DNA of 64,000 nucleotides from Jaltomata sinuosa. Its lineage: Eukaryota; Streptophyta; Magnoliopsida; Solanales; Solanaceae. How positions within the stretch are numbered: the first letter of the stretch is position 1; each line of letters begins with the position of its first letter. Made by a program: the position numbers and the translations under genes. The stretch lies in contig QJPP01001768.1 of the NCBI GenBank assembly GCA_003996215.1, forward strand, positions 248,001-312,000. The letters are read 5' to 3'. This document shows, in pieces, positions 10,406 through 21,790 of this stretch. The notes under the pieces are model-generated. The model was given only the letters and a program-made list of their open reading frames with translations, was not told the origin of the DNA and ran no database searches.

Positions 10406-11982
10406 GAGAAAAGACATCAAAACACTTCTAAACTTGTCCCGAAAATTTACTTTAGCATTTAAACTTTACGGGTATATTTTTACCCCCTTATTCTAGTTTG
10501 AAGTGAATTTAATTACTCCCTAACAGGTGATGTGACATACAACTCAAGGAAAGTGCATGAAAAGAAAAAAAATGCTCCAAACAGTCCACGTTGTTGGGCT
10601 ATAGCCCATGTTCCAGCCAAAGGCCCATGGCTTAATCCTATCTTTTGATTTTCAATCCTATTTGGAATAGGAGTTGGATGTGTATTTCTATTTGGAGTTG
10701 GATTACTAATCCTACTTGGAGTTGGTTTTGACTTATGGAAAAGAAGCACCACTCATTATCTATAAATATAACTATTTGAGAGAATTATTCAAGGCTCATT
10801 GATATTTGTCTTTGAAAGACAATAGCACATAAGAGAGGTTTTTGAGAGAGCTTTCACCAAGAGAGAAGAGAGAAGAAAAGGGTTATTTTCGCTGCAGTTT
10901 TTGCTTTCCAATCAGCCACCTTCAAATTGCGTTTGTCAGTTCGTTCACCGTTGGATCGAGCTGAATTGACTGAGTGTTCCTAACATCTTGGTGTTTGATT
11001 TGAACGGTGGAGATCGGATTTGGAAGTCCGCAGCATCCCGTTTTGAGTCCCGAACAGAAGCTCTGTTTCGGGTGATTTCTCTTGATTTAGTTTATTGGTG
11101 TAGCTATTGTTTCTCCGTGTTTGACACTTGTTGTGTAGCCATTGTTGGAGAATATTTGTAACCCCCTTATTGTTATAGTGGAGCTATTTGGGTCTTTGTG
11201 ATCCTGTGGTTGTTACCTTCGATTTGAAGGATTTTTTCACGTTAAATTTGGTGTTCTTTACTTTCTCTATTTTTTGGGTTTGTCGCTTTCCATCGCAACA
11301 CACGTGTCATCCTTTTATTGGAGGAAACTTAATCATATATTTTTAATATTTTTTTTTTTCATTTTAGATTTTTTTTTTTTTCTTTTCTCTTTCTCCATGC
11401 TCCCATATTTTCTGGTGGTCATCCCCAGATTTTTCGGTCGGCCATCCTCAAATTTTCTGGCTAGATTTAACAGTGAGGTTTTCGGTCAAATTTTTTGGTC
11501 AAATCACCTTACTCAGATTTTACACCTTATAAATTAAAATTCAAGATTCAAAAATAGAGATTGAAAATTTTCCACCTTCATTAGAAAATCTAATTTCGAC
11601 AACCTTGTTTTCCTCTATACAATTGTCTATCTCATCTATAAACTATCTTGTTGAGGCCTTTATATTTGGGTGGTGTGTGTGTTATAAATTAGATAATTGA
11701 AAAAAAATTATGTCATGAATATAAAGCTTATAGCCATGGAAATGAAAAAAAAGGAGGAAAAAGGGAAAAATTTAAATAATAATAATAAATAAAAAATTAA
11801 AAATGGTGTTATACACGTGTCAAGCGCATGTATAACACCCATGTACACTGATCTGGGTTTGTTTCGAGAAGGGGATATTAAATTCACTTCAAACTTGTTT
11901 AGGGGTATTTAATTACCCGTAAAATTAAAGGTCTAAAGTAAATTTTCGAGATAAATTTAGAGGTGTTTTGATCTATTTTCTC
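10406..11982. mobile_element. Non-autonomous Mutator-like element with ~110-bp TIRs and 9-bp TSD
   Basis: The left end (10406-10520, GAGAAAAGACATCAAAACAC...) and the reverse complement of the right end (about 11870-11982, GAGAAAATAGATCAAAACAC...) match over about 110 bp. Both include GAAAATTTACTTTAG and AGTTTGAAGTGAATTTAAT. The element is flanked by a perfect 9-bp direct repeat, AATCATAAA (10397-10405 and 11983-11991). Long TIRs and a 9-bp duplication are diagnostic of Mutator-like elements. There is no transposase. Without the nested LTR and its duplicated 5 bp, the element would be about 863 bp. Confidence 0.9.
10592..11300 (+). mobile_element. Solo LTR of a copia-type retrotransposon, nested in the Mutator-like element
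   Basis: The 709-bp LTR starts TGTTGGGCTATAGCCC and ends CATCGCAACA, with short inverted termini TGTTG/CAACA. It is flanked on each side by CACGT (10587-10591 and 11301-11305), a perfect 5-bp target duplication. A TATA-like TATAAATATA lies near 10760. The 3' part GGAGCTATTTGGGTCTTTGTGATC.. resembles the R/U5 of Solanaceae copia elements. No internal domain remains, which fits LTR-LTR recombination. Confidence 0.9.
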
Positions 11983-11991
11983 AATCATAAA

Positions 11992-13389
11992 ATATATATC
12001 AAAATGTATACATAGTATTGTTCTTCTTCATCAAATTCTAAAATCGCTCAACTTCATCCTAAAGAGATTTGACAAAAAGCAGGGAACACACATAAAATGC
12101 AAAGGGTCTGATCATAAATATAATCTTTCCATATAAACACCCGTCAGAAAACACCATCATTCCACTATGTAAGGCCATCGTGAACCACCTAAGCTACCAG
12201 AACCTCCATAGCCATCGTCGCTCCACCATGTGAGTAGTTATCCGTTCTTCCTCCTTATTCCACGCCAACTAAACTCCATCTCCACCCAAACTAAACGTCA
12301 TCCACCGATAAACATGTTAGGGTTTTTGCCCTGATTTTTTTACCATATTTCTTTAAAACTTTTTAAATTTCTAGGGCTCAAACCCTATTCAGAAGTTTTT
12401 TCATTTTTAGAGTTCAAACCCGATATCTCTGAATGAAGTATGGTGGATTCTATCTAGGAAAATTTACGGGACATAGAATATTAAAGAGTTTAATTATGGA
12501 ACATGGATTAACTTTCACATAATTACATTTTATAGGTATAGTTTAAAACAAGTAGCTTTTATTTTGGGCAACATATACATTTTGGGGGAAGAAAACGTAT
12601 ATTACCTATTCTCAAACTCCCTCTCACCCAATTTCCGGTGGAATTCACGCCCCACCCCCATGATTTATGAAGATTTCCATTTTAAAAAGATTTTTCTATA
12701 ATTTCATCCTTCTTTAGTGATGTTTATATATGTATGTACCAACTAAAACGGATATATGTATATGCAATTGGAATGCTTTGTTTTTTGTTATACATTGTAT
12801 ATGATATTCATACTTTTGAGGTTCAAATGTATATGAGATTCATACTTTGAGATTCAAATGTATTTGAGATTCAAACTTTTGAGATTAAAATGTATATGAG
12901 ATTTATACATATCAGTATATATATTTGAAATGTATATGCTTAGTTAACTTGAATCTCAAATACATATATACAATAGATGGTGAACACATGAGTATATGAA
13001 ATTGTAAAGTATATGAATGGTTATTTGTATCTGAGATTTTTCAGCTGTATTAGTCAATTATGAAGAGAGAATATTAGTGAGAGTAAAAGACACATGATTT
13101 ATGGAGATATCCATTTTAAAAAGATTTTTCTAACTGATTTTTAGGAATCTATTTTTATGGTGTATACGTATATAATCGTTTATATAAAAATCGAGGGCTG
13201 ATTTTGAAACTTGAAATTAGCTACGCTTTATAATTAAGAAACTTAAGCTATGAGCCCTAAATAATTTAGCAAACTATAGGTATTTATGAAATTTTACCTT
13301 CTATCTATCCTACACCCGTCGGTGATGAGTTTCTTTCTTGCGTATGTACTCTTGGAAAGAAAAGTATGATTAGTCTCGGTTGCCTATTA
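11992..13389. other. Intergenic stretch with short local repeats
   Basis: No gene is seen. 12790-12910 holds about four imperfect ~35-bp units of the form TGTATATGAGATTCATACTTTTGAGATTCAAA (unit quoted in part). A ~48-bp direct repeat (CATGATTTATG.AGAT.TCCATTTTAAAAAG) occurs at about 12658 and 13092. Confidence 0.5.
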
Positions 13390-13704
13390 CTCCCTCTGTC
13401 TCAATTTATGTGACACCTTTTGGATTTCAAGATTCAAACAAGTCTATCTTCGATCGTAATTTTTTCATATATAACAACAACAACAACATACCCAGTGTAA
13501 CAACAACAATTTTTTTATATATATTTTAAATATTTTGAATTGTCAATTATTGTGATTTATAGTACTTTTTACGTAGTTTTCAAATATATAAATTTTATTT
13601 CAATAAATTAAACTTGAAGATTTCATGCCTAAATTCACAGTCAAACATAAATTGTTTGGCTCTTGAAAAAGCGAAAAGTGCCACATAAATTGAGATAGAG
13701 GGAG
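13390..13704. mobile_element. MITE with CTCCCTC...GAGGGAG termini
   Basis: TIRs CTCCCTCTGTCTCAATTTAT / ATAAATTGAGATAGAGGGAG are flanked by TA on both sides (13388-13389, 13705-13706), as for Tc1/mariner (Stowaway-like) MITEs. About 13478-13500 contains AACAACAACAACAACATACCC, a scrap of the 3' tail of an Au-like SINE lying inside it. Confidence 0.82.
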
Positions 13705-13863
13705 TATTTTGGATAAAGTTTGACGCTATTCCCTCTTTGGACATCAATATTACAGAATCTTGGGTATTCTTAGATGGAGAAGCTATTTCAGTGGCCTGCG
13801 AATAAGTATGTTTACTTTATTTATTCTTAGATGATCTATTTATTTGGCCTCTTCTTAATTTGA

Positions 13864-14152
13864 GGCCTAATACATAGATAGACATCTTAATTTAGCTTAA
13901 ATTAACAATTAAACACTTTAACTTTGAAAATGCACATTTAGACACCTCAAAGTGTTCCCACTGCGCCTCGTGGACACTCTACGTTGACGTGACACATAAA
14001 TTTTGAAGGTGTCTAGACGATCATTATGTAAGTTGGGAGTGTTCAACTAACACAGTGGAGATTAATTGAGGTGTCTAGATATGCATCCTCAAAGTTGACG
14101 TGTTTAGTTGCCGGTTAAGGCTAAATTAAGATGTCTATCTATATATTATGCC
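13864..14152. mobile_element. Non-autonomous TIR element
   Basis: The ends GGCCTAATACATAGATAGAC and GTCTATCTATATATTATGCC are inverted copies, and the inverted similarity extends through ACATCTTAATTTAGC. No clear target duplication is seen. A related left end (GGCATAATACATAAACG) recurs at about 15726 inside intron 1 of the metallothionein gene. Confidence 0.7.
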
Positions 14153-14518
14153 TAAGTAATCTCTGTTTTCCCCAGTTTGTTTTGTCATTGTTGAGTATGT
14201 TATGTTTGGAGCATGTATTAGACCAGTGGCTTCATGTCCATGCATAGAAATCTATGAAAATTTGTGCTACAAACTTGACCAAAGAGAATATGGTGTACTA
14301 CAATAAAGTAATAGTCTATTCAAGTTCAACAATGAAAACTTGTGCTACAAACTTGACCAAGAGAGACAGACTAGACTGACTCCTTTTTGACAATTACGAC
14401 TTTAATTAGCACAAGAAGTTTATTATTTCACCACAGATTAACAAAGTAGTACTGTTATTCATTAAAAACACACTTTATATATAATTCATAGTTTAATTAA
14501 GACAAAGTGGTGATGTTG

Positions 14519-16080
14519 TTAATGACCACAAGTGCAGTTCACACAGGCGCAGCTACTGCCGCACTTGCATTTCCCATCATGTTCTGCCGCTCCAACGTCC
14601 ATCACCACCATCCCACTGTAGCAGATGAACAAAATAATACACACGCTAATTTAGTGGTGAAGACAGGAATTTCACTAAAAAATAAAATAAAATAATACAC
14701 CTGTTAATTTAGCGTCGGAGGCACGAATCTCATCAAAGGGATTCAGAAAATACTAAGTACGTACCACACGTTAGGAGTTAAATCTATGAACCTATATAGG
14801 CTATACTTCCTCTATTCTGATTTATGTGATATATGATTGATATTTTGAAAAGTCAAATAAGTTTTTTTTCTTCTGAAATTTCATTATATGTCTTTTAAAT
14901 ATTTTAAGTTATTCATTATTATGATTTATAGTACTTTTTACATAGTTTTTAGATATATCATATTTATTTTAAAACACATAAAGCGTCTATATGTTCGAAT
15001 TCACAATCAAAGTTTAGAAGTAATTTGAAACTCAAAATTTCAATGCCACTTAAATTAGGACAAAGGGAGTAATATTTTTTGAATCTAATTTGCTCCCCCT
15101 CTGTTTCAATTTATAATGTGTCCCGGTTCGGAATATGAGAATCAAATTAATTAATTAATTTTGGATGTGAACTCAGACAAGTTTTCTTTTAAAAAAAATT
15201 CAAATTAAATTTACATATTTAGAAACTACCTAAGAAGTTCTAGAAGTCATGACACAGTTAAGAATTCAAAATATTTAAAAAATTATGGTAAAAAAAAATA
15301 TTATATGACTCCAAATAATAACTAGCACACATTAGTGAAACAAAGGGAGTACTTATATATACACAATATAATTTTCTAATGAAATAGGATTCAATTGAAC
15401 CCTTTCTGTCAACCTAGCTCCACTATTGCCCACACTCACCAAGCATATCATAATTTTTTTCTTCCTTTTCTTTAATGAAGTAAATTACACCACAAATTTC
15501 ATAATGAATCAATATATAGGGGTAATTACCTCTTCTCGACGATGACGAGATCATATTGACTTTCCTTCTTCCTGCAATATTTACAACGTTATTTTCGATT
15601 TGAACTATATGTGATTAAAAAATGAAAATTCTCAATATATATAGTTATATAGATTTGTATAAATTGTGACAAAAATTAGTGGACGTGGTAGTCATGTTTC
15701 ACACCAATCAACTTAAAATATTAAAAGGCATAATACATAAACGTGTAATTTGACTTGACCTCAGCTGACATATATGTCCTTCAATTTTTGGTGTACACAA
15801 ATAGACACTTAAACTTGTATAAAATTGAACAAGTAAATATCCGCATCCTACACAAATTTCTTTTCTCTTTAGACATGATAAACGTAAACTTAACTAATAT
15901 TAGAAGTAAATTGATGATACTTTTCATCCGTTCACAAGTTTTAAAAATATTTGTTTTCTTTGTTAAACTACGTGCTCAGTTAAATTACGACACATAAATT
16001 AAAATTAAAATTAGGGGAGTAATTACTTACACACATTGGCTGGTGTCAGCGCAGTCGCAGCTGGCACACTTGTCCGACAT
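14519..16080 (-). CDS. MT3: Type 3 metallothionein (three exons)
   Basis: Small cysteine-rich metal-chelating cytosolic protein; plant type 3 metallothioneins bind Cu/Zn and are often abundant in fruit and leaves. Minus-strand exons are 16080-16031, 15571-15530 and 14615-14519 (stop TAA at 14521-14519). All introns are GT-AG (GTAAGT...TTGCAG and GTAATT...CTACAG), phases 2 and 2, and the joined frame is open for 63 codons. The N-terminal domain starts MSDKCASCDCADTSQC (Cys 5, 8, 10, 16), the linker has YDLVIVEK, and the C-terminal domain is CKCGSSCACVNCTCGH (Cys 48, 50, 54, 56, 59, 61). This is exactly the type 3 pattern and length. The start ATG is the only one that precedes the conserved first Cys. 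Intron 2 (14616-15529) hosts two MITEs and intron 1 a TIR-element end; the coding parts are untouched. The exons are too short for a simple ORF scan to find them. Confidence 0.93.
14806..15069. mobile_element. MITE in intron 2 of the metallothionein gene (same family as 13390-13704)
   Basis: Starts CTTCCTCTATTCTGATTTAT and ends ..TAAATTAGGACAAAGGGAG, flanked by TA on both sides (14804-14805, 15070-15071). It is more diverged than the copy at 13390. Confidence 0.75.
15093..15349. mobile_element. Second MITE in intron 2 of the metallothionein gene
   Basis: Starts CTCCCCCTCTGTTTCAATTT and ends CATTAGTGAAACAAAGGGAG followed by TA. Same terminal family as its neighbour, 23 bp away. Confidence 0.72.
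15726..15830. mobile_element. End of a TIR element in intron 1 of the metallothionein gene
   Basis: GGCATAATACATAAACGTG, followed by CAGCTGACATATATGTCC and AATAGACACTTAAACTTG, is a familiar Solanaceae TIR-element end related to 13864-14152. The matching right end is not recognisable. Confidence 0.5.
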
Positions 16081-16178
16081 GTTTAGGAGATTGAAGCTAA
16101 AGGGGGTTGAAATAGAGTTTTTGGTATATATGTAGTGAATTTGCTATGCCTTGAATTAAAACTATGAGATCAAGCTTG

Positions 16179-16188
16179 CTATTTATAG
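16179..16188 (-). promoter_or_regulatory. TATA box of the metallothionein gene
   Basis: The minus strand reads CTATAAATAG about 100 bp upstream of the ATG at 16080, a strong plant TATA element giving a plausible 5' UTR of about 70 bases. Confidence 0.7.
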
Positions 16189-16303
16189 ATGGAAATTAAG
16201 GACAAGTTGGCGTAGTAGGGCTAGAAGGGAGAGCATAAAGCTTCTAAGAAAAAAGTTGGAAAAAGGAATCTTCAAAAGGGGAGGGCCTTATTATCCTAAC
16301 TAA

Positions 16304-16500
16304 AGGTTGTGGTGGAGTGGTAACTTGGTAAGTACCCCTCCATTCTAAATCAGACGTTTTGAGTTCGAGCCTTGGATATGGAATCGTTTTTGATAGAGAG
16401 TATGATCTCTCAAAGAGAAACTTTTCTACGCGAATCCGGATTAATCAGGCCCCAAAACAGATATCGAACATTGAATGGAAAAAATAAAAAATATTGGGGT
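16304..16500 (+). mobile_element. tRNA-derived SINE
   Basis: A-box-like GTGGAGTGGTAACTTGG near 16310 and B-box GAGTTCGAGCC near 16360 give internal pol III promoter spacing. The body TACGCGAATCCGGATTAATC..GGCCCCAA is that of a common Solanaceae SINE, followed by an A-rich tail (AAAAAATAAAAAATA). Confidence 0.7.
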
Positions 16501-17439
16501 AGGGGAGCTAGGGCCTTGGGCCTGATTTTTTATCGTCCTCTCATGTCACCTTCATGTTCTCCATTTCCCTTTTCGTGAACGAATTCACTACTCAAAAGAC
16601 TACTGATTATTTTAGATATGGCATGAGTTTAGGAATTTTTACATTATATATCAGCCCAATAAAATTCATAATATATTTATTATATGTACATTGCACACTG
16701 AGTATATATGTTTACGATGAAAAGAGTGAAGCCACTCGCCAAATAGTTACCAAGTGACTACTTGGCACCGTAATAGGATTTTAGATAGAAAAATGTTATA
16801 ATTCATGGGGTAACAATAACAATTCATAGTTCAAGTATTAAACTAATTAAACATAAATAGTTTAGGAGTTCTTTTACGTATTAACTCATTTTTAAAATGA
16901 AAACTTTAATGTTTAGGGAAGCTATTTTGAATATTTTGATGACCAATTCAACCTCGTTCAGTTTATGGCTTATAAGTTAAAAGCACTTAAAACTTCTAAG
17001 AAAATATCAGTATTATTTCTTTCTTTCTTCCAAGTCATCCAGATTCTTGGAACTCTTCGTGAAAAATGCCTTTACATTTTGATCTTTTTGAAGGAAAAGT
17101 AATTTATTCGATGGTCCTCAATCATCCACTGAAATACTTTGGAAACAAAATTAAGCAATTATATATATATCTACATAGGACATATGGAAATTCCAATATT
17201 CAAGTTATAACCAAAAGAAAATTCCAATATTCTATTTTCTATTTGTCATTTAATGATAAAGTTCTTCATGAGATGAGAGTTAAAAGGATAGTTCCTTTCA
17301 TCTCTAGCAAGTAGTGGTAAAATTATGAATTCTAGTAAAGGGATTCAAAATATGCGAGGGTTATGGGATGATTGGCTGAGTTATTTTATGTTATTTTTAG
17401 GACGTTAAAAATGTTTGAAAATGAAGGTTGAGTTCAATG
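16501..17439. other. Intergenic stretch, no gene seen
   Basis: AT-rich sequence between the SINE and the LINE. Short open frames here have no recognisable motif. Confidence 0.5.
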
Positions 17440-19045
17440 ATTTCGTTGTACAAAAATAAGGGTGATACTCAGAATTGCAATAATTATAGGGGTATCAAAC
17501 TGTTAAGCCACACTATGAAAGTTTGAAAGAGGGTGTGGAGATGAGGGTGAGGTGGGGGGTGTTTATTATCGAGAACCAATTTGGGTTCATGCCGGAGCGT
17601 TACGTTCTACAATAGAAGTCATTCATCTCGTTTGGAGATTGATATTTGAGCAGTATAGGAAAGGGAAGAGGAACTTACATATGGTGTTTATATTGACAAA
17701 GAAAAAGCATACGACAAAGTTCTTAGAGGGTTCTATGGAGATGTTTGGAGGCTAAAGGTGTACATGTAGCTTACATTAGCAAGGGCGATTAAGGACAAGT
17801 ATATTTGATGGAGCCAAGACTCATGTGAGGACAGTGGAAGGAGACTCGAAGCACTTCCTAGTTGAGATGGGGTTACATCAGGTTTCAACCCTTAGCCTAA
17901 TTTTTTTGTGATAGATAAACTGACACGACATATTCAAGGGTGTCATGATGTATGTTATTTGTGGATGACGTAGTATTAATTGAAGAGACATGCAATTAAG
18001 TCAACGATAGACTGGAGGTTTGGAGACAAACCTTAGAGTTCAAAGGATTTAAGTTGAGCAAGACTAAAATAAAGTACCTAGAATGCATGTTTAGTGCCAC
18101 AACTCACAAGGTGGATGTGGAAGTGAGGATTCATGCACAAGTCATCTCTAAGAGAGGTAGTGTCAAATATTTAGGGTTGATTATCCAAGGTAATGAGAAA
18201 ATTAATGATGGTGTTACACATCATATTAGAGCAGGGTGGACGAAATAGAAGCTTATTTCGGTGCTTGTGTGATAAGAATGTGTTACCAAGACTTAAGAGT
18301 AAGTTTTATAAAGTGGTTGTTAAAACAACTGTGTTGTATAGGATGGAGTGTTGGTCGGTCATGAACTTGCATACCCAGAAGATGAAAGTAGCAAAAATGA
18401 GGATGTAGATATAGATGTGTGAGGATACTAGGAGAGATAGGATTAGAGACGAAGATATTTAGGACAAGGTAGGAGTAGCCTCTACGAAGGACAAGATGTG
18501 GGAGGAGAAACTGAGATGGTTCAGACATGTGAAAAGGAGATGCGCAAATATCCTAGTGAGAAGGTGTGAGAGGTTGGATATGGGGGTCTTAGGCGAGGTA
18601 GAAATAAGTCGAAGAAGTATTGAAAAGAGGTTATTAGACAAAATATGACATACCTGCAATTGACAAAGGACATGACCTTAGATGAGAATATGGAGGTCGA
18701 TGATTAGGGTGGAAGACAAGTAGGTATTCAAGTGTTTGTCGAGTTCCCCTTATTAGTAATGTTATTAGTACTCTCATACTACCTTATTATTTTTTTCCTG
18801 TTGTTTCTTCTTCTTCATTGATCGTACTGTTTGTTGCTTCTACTGTTCTTTTCTCTATTATTTTATGTATGGTTTCTTCAATATTATATTTTTTTTTCTC
18901 ACTGTATTAGATATGGATATGCGTTACTTGAGCCGAGGGTTTATTAAAAATTATCTCTCTTCCTTAACAAGGTAAGAGTAAGGTTGTGTAACACCAGCCT
19001 CCCCAAACCTCACTCGTGAAATTTCATCGGTATGTTTTTTTATCG
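17440..19045 (+). pseudogene. RTE-like LINE reverse transcriptase remnant with 3' tail
   Basis: Fragments in shifting frames follow the RT order of the abundant Solanaceae LINE: NCNNYRGIKLLSHTMKV (about 17475), YIDKEKAYDKVL (about 17690), the palm box FVDDVVLIEET (17958-17969 codes FVDD), DRLEVWRQTLEFKGFKLSKTK and VSGATTHKV-like YLECMFSATTHKVDVEV, then SVKYLGLIIQG. Many stops and frameshifts make it dead. The 3' part, about 18920-19045 (ACTTGAGCCGAGGGTTTATT, then CAAGGTAAGAGTAAGG and CCTCCCCAAACCTCACTCGTG), is the tail shared with Au-like SINEs, consistent with LINE/SINE 3'-end sharing. Confidence 0.75.
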
Positions 19046-19213
19046 TAGTTATCTTTTTGGGTCACCCTAAAAAATAATAGCTTAAAATGTGTATGTTTGT
19101 ATATTTTGGCTAGCTCTCTAAATTAATTTAGGCCAATGGGCCAAAAATGAAAAAAAAATCCAAAATATTATCCGATAAGCTTATCAAGAGGATTTGATAA
19201 TTTATATGCATAT

Positions 19214-20110
19214 AAAAAGTGGAATTTTTAAAAATGACTATAGTTTGGACCTAATTAAAAATCTATAGCTATAGTTTGGGTATTTACCATTCATACCTAC
19301 AATTCGAGAGAGGAGAGAGGAGAGAGGCAAGCGAGATTCAGAGAGAGGAGAGAGAGGCGAGTGACATTTGGGAGAGAGAGATCGAAAAGATGCTAGATAT
19401 ATGTTGTATTTGATAAATACAAGTTGTATCAATGAGTACAGTTCTTATACATATAGGCTGATACAAGCTGATACATACAAGTTGTATCACTTGTATTTAT
19501 TCGCTCTTGTGTCACTTGTATTCATTCACGACACAAAAATACAGGATGATGTACATTGTATTCGATGCATACAGGCTGATACAGCTATGTCAAGGACCCA
19601 AGAAATTGTCTTGGTAGCAACCACCAAACCAATAGAACAAAGGTTAGCTTCGCAGCAGGTCTACAAGCAAGTAAGTACGTCCATTGTCAGTCAGCTTCGA
19701 ACCAAAAAAACCTAACGGACTAATCTATTCGCTCTTGTATCGCTTGCATTCATTCACAATATAGAAATACAGGTTGTACTCGATATATACAGGCTAATAT
19801 AGGCTAATACATATGGGCTGATAAAGTTGATACAAATATCTTTTTTTTTCTATGTATTCATTGCATGTTTTTGGCAAAATATAATTGATGAATTGTATGT
19901 CTCTGCTATGGAGTATTATATAGTAAAAACATAGAAAGAGGAGGCAAAATGCGGCAAGAGAGGGGGGAAAGAGGGAGGAGAGAGGTGAGCGAGAGACGCG
20001 AGTGAGATTGGGAGAAAGAGAAGAGAGATGCTAGAAAAAGTGAGCAATAATTATAAAATGTTTTTTTTTTGTAGCTATGTATAATAAATACATAACACGT
20101 GTTAATTTGC
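19214..20110. repeat. GA-rich / GATACA-rich repeat block
   Basis: Two GA-rich blocks (19300-19395 and 19936-20040) are diverged direct repeats, sharing GAGTGA.ATT.GGGAGA and ending GATGCTAGA. Between them lie many TGATACA / TTGTATC units (about 19395-19600 and 19740-19850). Flanks contain CTATAGCTATAGTTTGG and GTAGCTATGTATAATAAAT. It resembles a non-autonomous Solanaceae transposon family, but I could not define TIRs or a target duplication. Confidence 0.5.
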
Positions 20111-20519
20111 TTGATCCTGTAACTTTTCCTACAAAAAAATATTTCTACCCTACTTGGCCGGTATTTTTTTTTTTTGGGAGGGGGAGGAGGGTAAGGGAGT
20201 TCAATCAAATTCCGTTCCTTTAGCTTTGTGATTGCTTGCAAAAAAAAATAATTCAAAATAGATTGACATAATATTAGATTGAGTCGAAAGCCTACCTACG
20301 CATAAAGGTTCCGATTCGAGCGAGAGCCCAAACGGGTGAGGCGAGAAGATCTTGATCGAAAGCTCCACTGTTCTGAATAGTGAGAAAGAATGAAATTCGA
20401 TCAAATCGATCAAGAATATCATTTAATTTAGATAAGCGCTCCGTTAGTCTAATATCGGAGTAAAAGCACTCCTTAGATAAGATACTTTTTTTATTTCCAA
20501 ACCCAAAATTAGTAACTAA

Positions 20520-20750
20520 GGGGCTGTTTGATTGATAACAAATTATTCTGAGATAATTAATCTCAAAATTAGTTATTCCGTAATTTGTTATTCCACTATG
20601 TATATGGGATAACTTATCTCATCACTATGATATGAATGATGGGATAAATAATTTTGGGACTAACTAATACCTCCAACCAAACACATGATAAAATAATCCT
20701 ACATTTTATTTCGAAACTATTACACCTTATACCTCACAACAAATAACCCC
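20520..20750. mobile_element. PIF/Harbinger-type (Tourist-like) MITE
   Basis: The ends GGGGCTGTTTG and CAAATAACCCC form imperfect terminal inverted repeats, with TAA on both sides (20517-20519, 20751-20753), the 3-bp duplication of PIF/Harbinger. 231 bp, no coding capacity. Confidence 0.78.
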
Positions 20751-20939
20751 TAAGAGTAAAAAACCATCAACCACAATAATCCTATAGCGTTACATTCAAG
20801 CTTCCAAACTTTTTATCTGCTCAGAGGAACACTAGTCATGGTTGTCATCTTCATTCTTTTTTTCAAATCTGAAGTAAAGTTGATATATTTTTCTCTATAT
20901 TAACATTTGTGATAATTCCAAATAGAAATTAGTCAAGAG

Positions 20940-21243
20940 TAATATATGGGACATTTCAAGAAAAAATTCAATATTGTTATAAATATATTTATGTCGTAAA
21001 ATTAAGCTTAAAACAATATAAATATAAAGATAAGAAGAATAACATAAGATAATATATGTAGAAAGGTGAGAAATTTTGTCTTCTATTCAAGTGTGTTGTT
21101 GTGTCATTCAAAGGTGAAGACATCCCAATTTATAGGATGAGAAATTACCGAAGGTTATAAAAGTTAACCCTAATATTAATTAGATACATGTATAAGATAA
21201 ATTCATTGGATCGACATTCACCAAATACATTGTATTCATAACA
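20940..21243 (-). repeat. Decayed copia 3' LTR (approximate left edge)
   Basis: The minus strand begins TGTTATGAATACAATG at 21243, directly after a polypurine tract AAGGAAGAG. A TATA-like CCTATAAATTGG is at about 21130. The left boundary is a guess. Confidence 0.5.
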
Positions 21244-21790
21244 CTCTTCCTTGAATGTCCATAGATCGATAATGTATCTCGTTAAAACCTTATTAGAAAA
21301 CTTCAGTGGGAGAAAGTCTAATAAAGGAAAAAGCGTACACACATCTTGTAATACGCCTTGAGTGCTACTTCATTAAAAACCTTACCAGGATATTATTGGA
21401 ACAAAACCTAGGTTAAGGAAAAAAGAGTACAACATATATTTTACTCCCCCTGATGAAAACTTTACTTGATATCTCGGAGACAATGCATTTCAATCTTATA
21501 TCTCCCTTCTCAAATGCTGATGTTGACAATACCTTAGTGAATAAATCTGCAAAATTATCACTTAAACGGATTTATTGAACATCTATCTCACTATTTTATT
21601 GAAGATCATGTGTGAAAGAATTTCGGTGAAATGTGCTTTGTTTGGTCTTCTTTATTTTTTTGTGTTTTGTGATTGACCAAACTCGGATACATTGGATACA
21701 TTGTCCAAGTTTCTTTAGATATACTGTATTCGATTCAGAATACACTAGATATTTGATATCAGATACACTAAATGAAATTAATATCGAATA
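21244..21790 (-). pseudogene. Ty1/copia RNase H C-terminus remnant
   Basis: Minus-strand fragments read FHRNSFTHDLQ, then SDNFADLFTKVLSTSAFEKG..YKIEMHCL, the conserved copia pol terminus (compare LADLFTK). It parallels the end of the complete copia element at 47640-48000. It has in-frame stops and no RT remains. From about 21690 it merges into GATACA-rich repeat sequence. Confidence 0.65.

Noticed and set aside
11274..11537. Hydrophobic 87-codon frame
   Set aside because: It runs from the solo LTR end into the Mutator-like element through poly-T; the hydrophobicity comes from T-rich codons.
14507..14695. Plus-strand frame with a His run
   Set aside because: It is antisense to exon 3 of the metallothionein gene; the Cys-rich minus-strand reading is the real one.
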